Notes: generated from the letters alone by a model not told the origin. Counted from the stretch's first letter, positions 14,983-22,876 are shown. The stretch is DNA of 24,354 nucleotides from Eubacteriales bacterium (GCA_028692205.1 JAQUXV010000008.1:1-24354), one strand, 5' to 3'. Numbers and translations are program-made.

Positions 14983-15754
14983 ATGCAAATACAGCAACAA
15001 CACCGGCACCTACCGATGCGCTACCATCAGGCATTGAGAATGCATTTTCTTGGATCAAGTTGCTTGACAATCATTTTCCAAAAAACATCGTCGAAAATCC
15101 ATACTTTATAAATATTATCAGTGGAATTATAACCGTGGCACTTCTTTACTTTTTTCAATTATTTTATTGCAAACGGAAAATTGTGAAGGATATGAGAATA
15201 CAAGAAGTCATGCAAGATATATTTTTAATGTTGAACGCACACGAAATGAACTACGAACTTATAAGCACGATACAACGGATTCAATCGTTTTCTACGAAGA
15301 ACATAAAACAATGCTTGAGGTGATTCATAGATCATATACTTATCAGAACAACAGTATCCTGCTTGATTCAATACAAACTGTTTTTTTCCTGAATATCAAT
15401 TTTAAACTTTTGTCCATCATCAACCATGTTAAGAATCGAGTACTAACAATGGATGAAAGCTGGAATGAGAGCGTGAATGAAACTGATCCAGCGAAACGAA
15501 AGCGTAGTATTGAGAAGTTTCTTCTAGATATTGGTTTTCTGGCGTCTTATTATGATGAACTGCTCGGGTACTTTCATTTTGATATGTTGTATACGCGAGC
15601 ACTTAGCAAACGATTGGGCATGTATATTCTAGATTTTTTAAGGTTACCCAAACAAGAGCAAATAGAAATTCTAAAGAAAGCTGCGCGTTTAGCACGAAGA
15701 GATGCTCGTAAAACAAGGAAAGAACTGAAAAGATCTAAAAGCAAATCTGTATAA
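14983..15754 (+). pseudogene. Decayed gene for a small membrane protein, at least two frameshifts
   Basis: A good GGAGG site precedes ATG 14983, but that frame stops after 42 codons. The frame that continues as protein (ANTATTPAPTDALPSGIENA, then a hydrophobic helix NIISGIITVALLYFFQLFY) is shifted by one base from the start codon. One missing G, restoring ATG-GCA, would join them. A second break lies between about 15170 and 15290, after which the reading frame runs as EEHKTMLEVIHRSY and onward to a basic tail, KKAARLARRDARKTRKELKR, ending at 15754. Repaired, it would be about 257 residues: a short outer N-terminus, one transmembrane helix and a basic, helical cytoplasmic part. I recognise no family. 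Its AT-rich codons differ from its neighbours, suggesting transfer. Confidence 0.6.
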
Positions 15755-15833
15755 TGATGAGTTTCTACCATAATAAGAGTTGCTTCCACACTTGGGTATT
15801 TTGCACCCTTCGCAAGGTTGTAAAATTTCGCCG

Positions 15834-15872
15834 TGTCATTGTATTAGTTTATTAGTCATTGATACAATGACA
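15834..15872. repeat. Overlapping inverted repeats built on GTCATTG
   Basis: TGTCATTGTAT (15834-15844) is the exact reverse complement of ATACAATGACA (15862-15872). A second GTCATTG (15855-15861) can pair instead with the same CAATGAC (15865-15871) across ATA. The two hairpins exclude each other. No U-run follows. The rest of 15755-15984 shows no gene. Confidence 0.5.
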
Positions 15873-15984
15873 GAGGAGTGTGTTTTATATACTGCCACTA
15901 TGGCTCTAATGTGTCTGCGTAACATCGCAAATACAACTATGCAAGCGAGTGCGCCACCTATGTTTTTCTATGGCAATTCAGCAG

Positions 15985-17277
15985 TTATTCTCCGGTCAAG
16001 GGGACGTATACGGAACGATCCATATCATACATCCAATATGTATTGTTAACAGGGTTAATAGAAGCCGGATCGTAATCATCTGCCTGCGGGTCCCATTCGG
16101 GCTGATAAGTTCGCGGTACGATCAACACAGCGTCAGGCAACGCTCCGGATACGGGATTCAGTTCGAGGCGATATGAAAGATAATCCGTTCCTTCTTCGTC
16201 TGTTTTCATTCCCCATTCGCTGCCGCCGGTCAGTTCCACCTTGGTATTCGCATCAAGCAGAGTTACGTTGCTGTCGCGCTGCGCTTCCAATGCTTCGGTT
16301 GATGCATACATGCGAAGGATGCAATATCCGCCCATGCTGGAGTATTGGAAATCCTCAATCTGATATCTGCAATCCTGAAGATCGAAAACCGTTTGGACCG
16401 GTTTCACAGCATTGACTTCGTCGCTGTTCAATACGATATTGAAAGTGCAGTCAACCGTTTCAATTCGTTGGACCCAACCAAGGTCCTGATATACTTTTTC
16501 GTGCTCTGCCGCGCTGTATGTTGTAAAATTGTCGTCGGGAATAAAGCCTGAAAGATCGCAAAATCCAGTTGAGTCGGTTGGCAGACGTTTTTCGCCGATA
16601 ATACTTTTTATGGTGTCGTATCCTTTCTCAGCCAAAACCGGAGCGCTCAGGGGCTTCCAAATACAAATTTGGCAGGATAATGTAATTGTCTTTCCTTCCA
16701 GTGAGGACCGAAGAACCGAAAACTCATCTTTTCCGATGCCTCGATAACGAGCGGTGTATTCGATTGAATCCGTTAAATCAATACCGTCTATAGGACCGCC
16801 TAAAAGCTGACCATAGCCAAAAGAATCGGATATAAGGCAGGGTTCTGTCTCTGGGGCTAAAGCTGTATCGTTGGCCCTGAATTCCGACATGGTATACATA
16901 TACTGCTGGTCCGTAAGATTCTTGAGCGTCCAATTCAAGTAGAGGGAATCACCCGTAAAAAGATACTCGTTCAAAACAAATACGCCGTTTTCTCCCTGGA
17001 TTTCTTCGTTTGGCTGGATAAGCTGTTGTTGGGCCTCCTGGGAAGCTGTGTTTTGCGATCCATACATTTGATCGAGAATTCCCGAACGCATCAAAGCGAA
17101 AGCGCTGCCGGCAATAAGCAGAAGCAGAACCATTGACAGCAGCAAACCGGTCGATAACTTTGTCTTCACTTTTTTCCCTCCAGTTATTTCGTCAATCATC
17201 TTTTGCCCCTGGGGCTTAGATATGTAAAGATCGGACAGTACGGTGTTGATACTGTTGAAAATATCATCGTTCTTCAT
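15985..17277 (-). CDS. Membrane-anchored anti-sigma-like protein with large outer domain
   Basis: This 430-residue protein begins at the ATG with first base 17277, one base after the sigma-factor stop, using the GGGAGG inside the upstream gene. Residues 1-40 are cytoplasmic and would be the sigma-binding part. A single helix spans about 41-62 (LSTGLLLSMVLLLLIAGSAF). The remaining ~365 residues lie outside the cell and contain beta-rich stretches such as GDSLYLNWTLKNLTDQQYMY, like the DUF4179-type partners of ECF sigma factors in Clostridia. I do not see a zinc-binding HxxxCxxC motif, so it is not a ZAS anti-sigma. Role inferred from gene order and topology: it holds the sigma factor inactive until an envelope signal arrives. 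Confidence 0.75.
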   Translation of the reverse strand: MKNDDIFNSINTVLSDLYISKPQGQKMIDEITGGKKVKTKLSTGLLLSMVLLLLIAGSAFALMRSGILDQMYGSQNTASQEAQQQLIQPNEEIQGENGVFVLNEYLFTGDSLYLNWTLKNLTDQQYMYTMSEFRANDTALAPETEPCLISDSFGYGQLLGGPIDGIDLTDSIEYTARYRGIGKDEFSVLRSSLEGKTITLSCQICIWKPLSAPVLAEKGYDTIKSIIGEKRLPTDSTGFCDLSGFIPDDNFTTYSAAEHEKVYQDLGWVQRIETVDCTFNIVLNSDEVNAVKPVQTVFDLQDCRYQIEDFQYSSMGGYCILRMYASTEALEAQRDSNVTLLDANTKVELTGGSEWGMKTDEEGTDYLSYRLELNPVSGALPDAVLIVPRTYQPEWDPQADDYDPASINPVNNTYWMYDMDRSVYVPLTGE

Positions 17278-17278
17278 A

Positions 17279-17788
17279 TTATCGCCATCCCTCCCGCTGC
17301 GAACGCATGAAAGCATGCGCTTTCTGAAGCCGATTCTGCACGGTTGATCGGCTGAGTTTGAGAACATAGCCAACTTCAGCCATCGACATCCGCTGATAAT
17401 AATATAATAAAACCACTTCTTTATACTTATTGGGAAGAGCAATAACGTCAAAGAATACCGTCCTGGATTCTTCTGTGTAATTACAAGATACGAGCGGAAT
17501 TTTCTCTAACGTCATATATGGATCGACGTGCCGAAACCATGCCGATCGTTTATAATCCTTACATGTATTGATGGCAATTCGCATGATCCATGTTTTGGCA
17601 GAGCATTCGTTCTTCTTTTGAAACCCATCCATATTACGCCAGACTTTCACGAATGTATCCTGCAGAGCATCTTCTGCCAGCGAGCTGTTACCTAAATAAG
17701 CAAAACACATACGCAATATCGAATCACAATATTCCGCAAACCATGTTTCGAATTGCCGTAGCCTGCTATCGTTTGAATCCTTAGTCAT
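17279..17788 (-). CDS. ECF-subfamily RNA polymerase sigma factor
   Basis: This 169-residue sigma-70 family protein has region 2 near residues 18-85 (YLGNSSLAEDALQDTFVKVW, 31-50) and a region 4 helix-turn-helix near 112-165 (ALPNKYKEVVLLYYYQRMSM, then EVGYVLKLSRSTVQNRLQKA). Regions 1 and 3 are absent, as in ECF factors. I choose ATG 17788 because a GGGTGG site lies upstream and a putative promoter occupies the sequence before it. A longer frame back to 17863 would run through that promoter. It is cotranscribed with a membrane-anchored partner, so it should direct a small envelope-stress regulon and probably its own operon. Confidence 0.9.
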   Translation of the reverse strand: MTKDSNDSRLRQFETWFAEYCDSILRMCFAYLGNSSLAEDALQDTFVKVWRNMDGFQKKNECSAKTWIMRIAINTCKDYKRSAWFRHVDPYMTLEKIPLVSCNYTEESRTVFFDVIALPNKYKEVVLLYYYQRMSMAEVGYVLKLSRSTVQNRLQKAHAFMRSQREGWR

Positions 17789-17817
17789 ATGGAACTTAAT
17801 CACCACCCTAATAATTA

Positions 17818-17843
17818 GACGATAGAAACGAGGGGTTTTGTCA
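17818..17843 (-). promoter_or_regulatory. Probable ECF-type autoregulated promoter
   Basis: On the minus strand TGACAA (17838-17843) and CGTC (17818-17821) are separated by 16 bases. This resembles ECF promoters (TGAAAC-N16-CGTC). It lies 30 bases before the sigma-factor start. Self-recognition is inferred. Confidence 0.45.
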
Positions 17844-17961
17844 ATTGGAGGGATTTTTTTCATGTGATGGCGTTATCCGTCTCTGCTGAAAGGCTTATAG
17901 GTGATTTAATCATGGTACAATGTGAGTGAGAGCGGCGATATTATTCTCCATATCCCTTCCC

Positions 17962-17990
17962 TTGACACACCCCCTTCAACCCATTATGAT
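17962..17990 (+). promoter_or_regulatory. Sigma-A promoter of the methyltransferase leader
   Basis: TTGACA (17962-17967) and TATGAT (17985-17990) are separated by 17 bases. Transcription would start near 17997, giving a leader of about 245 bases before the methyltransferase. Confidence 0.8.
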
Positions 17991-17996
17991 AACCAT

Positions 17997-18240
17997 GACA
18001 GCAGACTGTATTATTTTGTGGAGGGATGCCGTCCGGCTGGGGCAGTCGCCTGCGCCAACCGGAAAAGAAAGATAGAACAGATACGAACAAACAGCCTTAC
18101 AAGAAGGTGTTTTTGTCGTACCTGTTCGTCTTTCGGCGGCATCCTCCTTTTATATTGTTGGTGGGGGATGCCGAATTAAAAACGGCATCCTTCTATTCAG
18201 TCTGCTGTTCAATAGAGTGATAGGAAAAGAGGAAAAAGCA
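17997..18240 (+). ncRNA. Structured 5' leader or small RNA upstream of the methyltransferase
   Basis: This ~245-base untranslated leader contains four alternating complementary 8-mers: GGATGCCG (18024-18031), CGGCATCC (18137-18144), GGATGCCG (18166-18173) and CGGCATCC (18183-18190). Adjacent arms can pair in mutually exclusive ways. Between the first two lies a long imperfect hairpin (18075-18127, ends GAACAG/CTGTTC, then TACGA/TCGTA). Its inner part, CCTT-ACAAG-AAGG followed by TGTTTTTG, could act as a weak terminator. I do not recognise a known riboswitch class. It may be an attenuator for the downstream gene or a separate small RNA. Confidence 0.5.
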
Positions 18241-19071
18241 ATGCTTACGTACGAGGATTTTATCAATGCCGACAAGTGTCCCGCCCCTTTCGAGCCGGGC
18301 GAAGAACTCTGGAACGATCCGTACATTTCGCAAATGATGCTGGAGGCGCACCTGACCCCGGATACCGATGCCGCAAGCTACCGGCCGGAGATAATTCAGG
18401 CGATCTGCGATGATTTAACAAGGGTGCTGAAACTGAAAAAAGGCGATTCGGTGGTCGATCTTGGATGCGGCCCCGGCTTGTACTGTGCGCGCCTTGCGCA
18501 AAGCGGATTCCGCCTTACGGGAATCGACCGGTCCGAAAATTCTATCCGCTATGCACGCATGAAGGATAACAAATCGGAATATCAGGTGGCAAGCTATCTG
18601 GAACCGTTCGGCGTAGACCGGTTCAGCGCAGCGCTGATGATTTCGCAGGATTACGGCGTACTCAGCCCGGAAAATCGAAAGCGGCTGCTCGCCAATGTCC
18701 GTAACGCCCTGAAGCCGAACGGCGCATTTGCTTTTGATGCATGCAGCATGGCCGCTTTTCGGGGCAGGCAAAACGGCGCCGCTTCGAAGTGGTATGCCTC
18801 CGACGGTGGATTCTGGCGGCCGGGGAAGCACTTCGTGCTGGAAAAAACGTTCTTCTACCCGGATATTCACGCGCTGTGCGATGATTTCTCCGTGTTGGAC
18901 GCCGACGGATTGAAGACATACCACATCTACCAAACTTTCTTCTCGCCGGAGACGATTCGTACAGAATTGGAAGAAAACGGATTCCATGTGGAAGAAATTA
19001 AAGCAAATCTGTATGGCGAACCGTATCATGCCGATTCGCCGGTACTGGGCGTAATCTGCCGGAAGGCATAA
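18241..19071 (+). CDS. Class I SAM-dependent methyltransferase
   Basis: This 276-residue protein has the Rossmann methyltransferase fold: motif I VVDLGCGPGLY (71-81), the following acidic GIDRSENSI that binds the SAM ribose, and a late LKPNGAFAFDAC strand. It starts at ATG 18241, nine bases after a GAGG site; a GTG at 18217 is less likely. About 70 residues precede motif I and a long C-terminal half follows, so it could modify a small molecule. The substrate cannot be told. It appears to be transcribed alone behind a long structured leader. Fold confident, substrate unknown. Confidence 0.85.
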   Translation: MLTYEDFINADKCPAPFEPGEELWNDPYISQMMLEAHLTPDTDAASYRPEIIQAICDDLTRVLKLKKGDSVVDLGCGPGLYCARLAQSGFRLTGIDRSENSIRYARMKDNKSEYQVASYLEPFGVDRFSAALMISQDYGVLSPENRKRLLANVRNALKPNGAFAFDACSMAAFRGRQNGAASKWYASDGGFWRPGKHFVLEKTFFYPDIHALCDDFSVLDADGLKTYHIYQTFFSPETIRTELEENGFHVEEIKANLYGEPYHADSPVLGVICRKA

Positions 19072-19098
19072 CTCCCGCTGGTAATCGCCAACCCAACA

Positions 19099-19149
19099 AA
19101 GGCCCCGCAAACCCGCGTTACTTCATTGACGGTGGGAACGCGGGGCCTT
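19099..19149 (+). terminator. Stem-loop between methyltransferase and reductase genes
   Basis: AAGGCCCCGC (19099-19108) pairs with GCGGGGCCTT (19140-19149). Alternatively CCCGCGTT (19112-19119) pairs with AACGCGGG (19137-19144), which overlaps the first partner. There is no U-run, so the terminator role is uncertain. Confidence 0.45.
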
Positions 19150-19252
19150 GAACGATGGTTGGATTGCCGACCCAACCGGCTGCCCGAAGAAACGTTGCAA
19201 TATCTATACGCGTCCATAACGATTGCTGATAACACGTTTGCCGGGAAGGTAT

Positions 19253-19260
19253 GCTATAAT
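19253..19260 (+). promoter_or_regulatory. Extended -10 promoter of the aldo/keto reductase gene
   Basis: TGCTATAAT (TG at 19252-19253, TATAAT 19255-19260) is an extended -10 element 30 bases before the reductase start. No good -35 is present. Confidence 0.55.
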
Positions 19261-19290
19261 AGGGCGACAAACGAAAGGCGGTACACGGGC

Positions 19291-20307
19291 ATGGAATATG
19301 TAAAGCTGGGTAAAACGGGTATTACGACGCCGAAAAACGGCTTTGGCGCACTGCCTGTTCAGCGCGTGAGCATGGAGGAAGCCGTGAAGCTGCTGCGGAA
19401 AGCGTACGATAACAATATAACGTTTTTTGATACCGCGCGCTGGTACACCGACAGCGAGGAGAAGCTTGGCCGGGCGTTCAAAGGCCTGCGAAGCCATATT
19501 TATATCGCGTCCAAAACGGGGGCGAAGGATGCCGCCGGTTTCCGGCGGGATCTGGAAACCAGCCTGACCCTGCTTGGAACGGACTACCTTGATCTGTACC
19601 AGTTCCACAACCCGGCCTTCTGCCCCGTGCCCGGCGGAGAAGACGGCCTGTACGATGCCATGCTGCAGGCGAAGAAACAGGGCAAAATCCGGCATATCGG
19701 CATTACGAACCATCGCCTGTCCGTGGCAAACGAGGCGGTTGCGGGCGGCTGGTACGAGACGCTCCAGTTCCCGTTCAGCTATCTGGCGACCGAAGTGGAT
19801 GTGATGGTCGTGCGGGCCTGCGAGAAGGCCGACATGGGCTTTCTGGCCATGAAAGCCCTTTCCGGCGGGCTGATTACGAACGCCCGGGCCGCGTACGCGT
19901 ATCTGGCCCAGTATCCGGGCGTACTGCCGATTTGGGGCATTCAGCGGGAGCGCGAGCTGGATGAGTTTCTTCAAATGAACGAGGCTCCGGCGCGCATGGA
20001 CGATGAGCTGGCGGCGGTGATCGAGGCGGACCGAAAAACGCTGGCTGGCAGCTTCTGCCGGGGCTGCGGCTACTGCATGCCCTGCCCGGCGGGCATCGAA
20101 ATCAACAATTGCGCGCGTATCTCGCTGCTCCTCCGGCGGTCGCCGACCGGGCAGTGGTTCAGCGAGGAAAATCAGGCGAAGATGAACCGGATTGAGGATT
20201 GCCTGCACTGCGGGCAGTGCGAAAGCCGCTGCCCTTACGGGCTGAACACACAAGCGCTGCTGATGGAAAACCTGCGCGATTACCGGGAAATGCTGGCCGC
20301 CAGATAA
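19291..20307 (+). CDS. Aldo/keto reductase with C-terminal 4Fe-4S dicluster domain
   Basis: This 338-residue protein joins a short aldo/keto reductase barrel to a ferredoxin-like C-terminus. The catalytic tetrad is visible: Asp47 (FFDTAR), Tyr52 (WYTDSE), Lys75 (ASKTG) and His106 (YQFHN). Two cysteine groups follow: 256, 259, 262, 265 (CRGCGYCMPC), with 274 nearby, and 304, 307, 310, 314 (CLHCGQCESRCP). Enzymes of this layout are common in anaerobes and are thought to couple NADPH or ferredoxin to carbonyl reduction; substrates are mostly unknown. The start at 19291 follows AAAGGCGG. It has its own promoter and a strong terminator, so it looks monocistronic. Confidence 0.9.
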   Translation: MEYVKLGKTGITTPKNGFGALPVQRVSMEEAVKLLRKAYDNNITFFDTARWYTDSEEKLGRAFKGLRSHIYIASKTGAKDAAGFRRDLETSLTLLGTDYLDLYQFHNPAFCPVPGGEDGLYDAMLQAKKQGKIRHIGITNHRLSVANEAVAGGWYETLQFPFSYLATEVDVMVVRACEKADMGFLAMKALSGGLITNARAAYAYLAQYPGVLPIWGIQRERELDEFLQMNEAPARMDDELAAVIEADRKTLAGSFCRGCGYCMPCPAGIEINNCARISLLLRRSPTGQWFSEENQAKMNRIEDCLHCGQCESRCPYGLNTQALLMENLRDYREMLAAR

Positions 20308-20366
20308 AAATTGTACGGCGGGGAAAACACCCGCCATCGGTAAAAACCATTCGATAAGAAATCGAA

Positions 20367-20417
20367 AGCCACCGTTTCGACCGGATGTTCATCCGGCTGA
20401 AACGGTGGCTGTTTTAT
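20367..20417 (+). terminator. Strong rho-independent terminator after the aldo/keto reductase
   Basis: AGCCACCGTTTC (20367-20378) pairs with GAAACGGTGGCT (20399-20410). An inner stem CCGGATG/CATCCGG (20381-20387, 20390-20396) continues it, and GTTTTAT follows. Confidence 0.92.
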
Positions 20418-20459
20418 CCAGAGGCACTTATCGGCAACGGTATACGCCGCCTGTAAATA

Positions 20460-20768
20460 TCATTCTGCGATGGAGGCTTCGTTCAGCAGCGTGCCGGTAC
20501 CGTCCTCACCGTACTGGTAGAGCAAAACGGTGGTTTGCGCGCCGCCCACGGCGGGGGAGATGACGATATACGTACAGGACGGGCCGATGGTGGGATGATC
20601 GATCCATGAACCGCTGTTGGCGTATAGAACCTCATCGCCGTTCAGGTTTTTCAGGGCCGCGACGGTTGCAATGTGGCTGTGGCCGAATACAACGACCCGT
20701 ACGGAAGCGTCCACATCAAAATTATGATAGAAAACCGACCAGTGCGTATGAATGAAAGACCGCCTCAA
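20460..20768 (-). pseudogene. C-terminal remnant of a metallophosphoesterase
   Basis: Only about 100 residues of a calcineurin-like phosphoesterase remain. The late metal-binding motif VVVFGHSH and the following YANSGSWID are clear. The N-terminal metal motifs (DxH, GDxxD, GNHE) are absent, and the frame meets a stop just upstream, near 20800. The only start is a TTG without a ribosome site. The break lies near 20755-20800, where unrelated sequence begins. A tiny stand-alone protein cannot be excluded, but it would lack half of the active site. Confidence 0.7.
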
Positions 20769-21105
20769 AGGGAGAACAGAATGATCGGAAGGATCTTGGC
20801 GAAGAACTCAATTTCGCTTGAGTTGTCAGCCGGGCGGATCGGCGCGATTTTCGGAGGCTTGTGTTTAAGGGGACGCCTTCGTGTCCATATAATTATTGGA
20901 AGTTGCTGCCGGCCGGCCCCCGCCGGGCAGCAGTCCGGACGTTTACTTTCTCAGGCGGAAGGCGAAATGAAGTGCCTGAAAGATAGCGGAATCGTCCACG
21001 GACATTACTGCGGGGAGGATATCTTAGTGAATCGCTGGTTCGCGTCGGGCGCTGGGAAACCCCGGCATGCCCGGATCAGCTTTTCTGAAACGGGAGGGTA
21101 CCTGC
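20769..21105. other. Unassigned region between the phosphoesterase remnant and the dioxygenase
   Basis: No supported gene is seen in these ~337 bases, although long open frames exist in more than one phase. A GC-rich imperfect hairpin (GCTGCCGGC against GCCGGGCAGC, one G bulged, about 20904-20933) has no U-run. No promoter for the dioxygenase gene could be assigned. Confidence 0.4.
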
Positions 21106-21888
21106 ATGAGCTTGATGCCGGTTTTGTTTGTGGGGCATGGATCGCCCATGAACGCCATAGAGGATAATACGTTTTCCGAACGGTGGAAGCAGCTTGGCGC
21201 GCGGCTGCCGAAGCCTGAAGCCATTTTATCCGTTTCCGCGCACTGGTTTACCAATGGAACGAAGGTAACGGACACCCCCGCGCCGAAAATGATCTACGAT
21301 ATGTACGGCTTCCCGGAGGCACTGTACCGAGTCACGTACCCCGCGCCCGGCTCGCCGCGCTTTGCGCGGCTGGCGAAAAACCTGATCGGAAGCGGGGTAG
21401 AGATTGATAATACCTGGGGGCTGGACCACGGCAGCTGGTCCGTGCTGCGGCGCCTCTACCCGGATGCGGATGCTCCTGTTTTCCAGCTCAGCGTAGACGC
21501 GCAGGCCTCTATGAAGGAACATTTCGAAATCGGCCGAAAGCTGCGTTCGCTCCGCGAGCAGGGCGTGCTGATTTTTGGCAGCGGCAACGTTGTGCATAAT
21601 CTGGCGCGCGTCGACTGGAACATGGACGGGGGATTCCCTTGGGCGGACACGTTTGACGGTTATATTCGGGAGAATGTGCTGCATCGGAATTTTAAAAACG
21701 TCGTCGGGTACGAACAGGCCGGTTCGTCGGCTTCGCTCGCCTTTACGACGCCGGATCATTTCGCCCCGCTGCTGTATGTGCTGGGCGCGTCCGACGAGCG
21801 GGATCGGATATCTGTTTTTAACGAGGCCCGCATGATGGGCTCGCTTTCAATGACCAGCTACCTGTTTGAGCAGACATCGGCTGACTGA
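21106..21888 (+). CDS. ygiD: Extradiol ring-cleavage dioxygenase, DODA/LigB type
   Basis: This 260-residue protein belongs to the class III extradiol family that includes YgiD 4,5-DOPA dioxygenase. Candidate metal-binding histidines are His11 (GHGSPMNA), His46 (SAHWFT) and His217 (PDHFAPL). His107 (LDHGSW) is in the catalytic position and His163 (VVHNL) is also conserved. The start at ATG 21106 follows GGGAGGG at the right spacing. Known members open catechol rings with O2, which is striking in an apparent anaerobe. A pirin gene follows 33 bases later, and the two are likely cotranscribed. The natural substrate is unknown. Confidence 0.87.
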   Translation: MSLMPVLFVGHGSPMNAIEDNTFSERWKQLGARLPKPEAILSVSAHWFTNGTKVTDTPAPKMIYDMYGFPEALYRVTYPAPGSPRFARLAKNLIGSGVEIDNTWGLDHGSWSVLRRLYPDADAPVFQLSVDAQASMKEHFEIGRKLRSLREQGVLIFGSGNVVHNLARVDWNMDGGFPWADTFDGYIRENVLHRNFKNVVGYEQAGSSASLAFTTPDHFAPLLYVLGASDERDRISVFNEARMMGSLSMTSYLFEQTSAD

Positions 21889-21921
21889 CAGACGAAACGA
21901 GACATCCGGGAGGTGTACACA

Positions 21922-22758
21922 ATGAGCAGGTGTGAAATTAAAAAACTGGTTCGGGGACAACGGGCGACCGACGGCGCGGGCGTCCGGCTGGTTCGGGTGC
22001 TGGGCTACGGAACGGTGGAGGATTTTGATCCGTTCCTGATGCTGGACTCTTTCGACTCCACAAAGCCCGCCGATTATACGCCGGGCTTTCCCATGCACCC
22101 GCACCGGGGCATTGAAACGATCACCTACCTGATCTCCGGCAGAATTGAACATGAGGACAGTTTGGGCAACAAAGGGGCGATCCTTGCGGGGGAAAGCCAG
22201 TGGATGACCGCCGGGAGCGGCATTCTGCATCAGGAAATGCCAAAACCGTCGGAGCGGATGCTGGGGTTTCAACTCTGGCTGAACCTGCCCCAGACCGAGA
22301 AAATGGCGGCCCCGGCCTACCTGAGCATCACCCGCGACAGGATTCCCCATACAGCCATTGGCAAAGCGGAGGTTTTGGTTCTGTCGGGAAAACTGGGGGA
22401 GGCTCAAGGGGTTACGCCCCGGCATATTCCGGCAACAATTTTCGACGTGCGGCTTCCCGGCGGGGAAGAAGTGGAGCTTCCCACACAGCCGGAGGAAACG
22501 GTGTTTGTTTTCCTGATCGAGGGGAACGCGACCATCGGCGGGCAGCCGATACCGGAAAAGACGGCCGTGTTGTTCGGCGAGGGGGATTCCATTGCCGTGG
22601 CCGCGCCGCCGGACAGCGACTTGCGTTTCATCTTCTTCTCCGGCAAAGCCCTGCATGAGCCGGTCGCCTGGGGCGGCCCGATTGTGATGAACACAAGGGA
22701 AGAGCTGGAGCTTGCGTTTGACGAGCTTCAAAGGGGCGAGTTTATCAAACACCGTTAA
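21922..22758 (+). CDS. Pirin-family bicupin (quercetinase-like)
   Basis: This 278-residue bicupin has the pirin signature in its N-terminal half: HPHRGIETITYLISG, with metal ligands His59 and His61, and GILHQEM, with His103 and Glu105. The C-terminal cupin is less conserved, as usual. The start at 21922 follows CGGGAGGTG. Bacterial pirins such as YhhW show quercetin 2,3-dioxygenase activity in vitro, while others bind partner proteins, so the role here is open. Its position directly after an extradiol-type dioxygenase suggests a joint role in handling plant phenolics or quinones. Confidence 0.9.
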   Translation: MSRCEIKKLVRGQRATDGAGVRLVRVLGYGTVEDFDPFLMLDSFDSTKPADYTPGFPMHPHRGIETITYLISGRIEHEDSLGNKGAILAGESQWMTAGSGILHQEMPKPSERMLGFQLWLNLPQTEKMAAPAYLSITRDRIPHTAIGKAEVLVLSGKLGEAQGVTPRHIPATIFDVRLPGGEEVELPTQPEETVFVFLIEGNATIGGQPIPEKTAVLFGEGDSIAVAAPPDSDLRFIFFSGKALHEPVAWGGPIVMNTREELELAFDELQRGEFIKHR

Positions 22759-22827
22759 GGCGGTGCTTTCGCCGATGGGCGCAGCGCGACCAAGCCGGGG
22801 CTGAATACCCCCAAGATAGAATAAGAA

Positions 22828-22859
22828 CGGAGGAGCGTTCCGGCGTGAACGTTCCTCCG
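22828..22859 (+). terminator. Stem-loop between pirin and acetyltransferase genes
   Basis: CGGAGGAGCGTTC (22828-22840) pairs with GAACGTTCCTCCG (22847-22859), with one G-U pair and a six-base loop. No U-run follows, and it ends 17 bases before the next ATG. It may attenuate or structure the leader of the acetyltransferase. Confidence 0.45.
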
Positions 22860-22876
22860 CACTGTGAGGCGGTTGA

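Noticed and set aside
20673..21167. Plus-strand frame across the phosphoesterase remnant and the following gap
   Set aside because: It is antisense to the phosphoesterase motifs, overlaps the well-supported dioxygenase start, and shows no domain.
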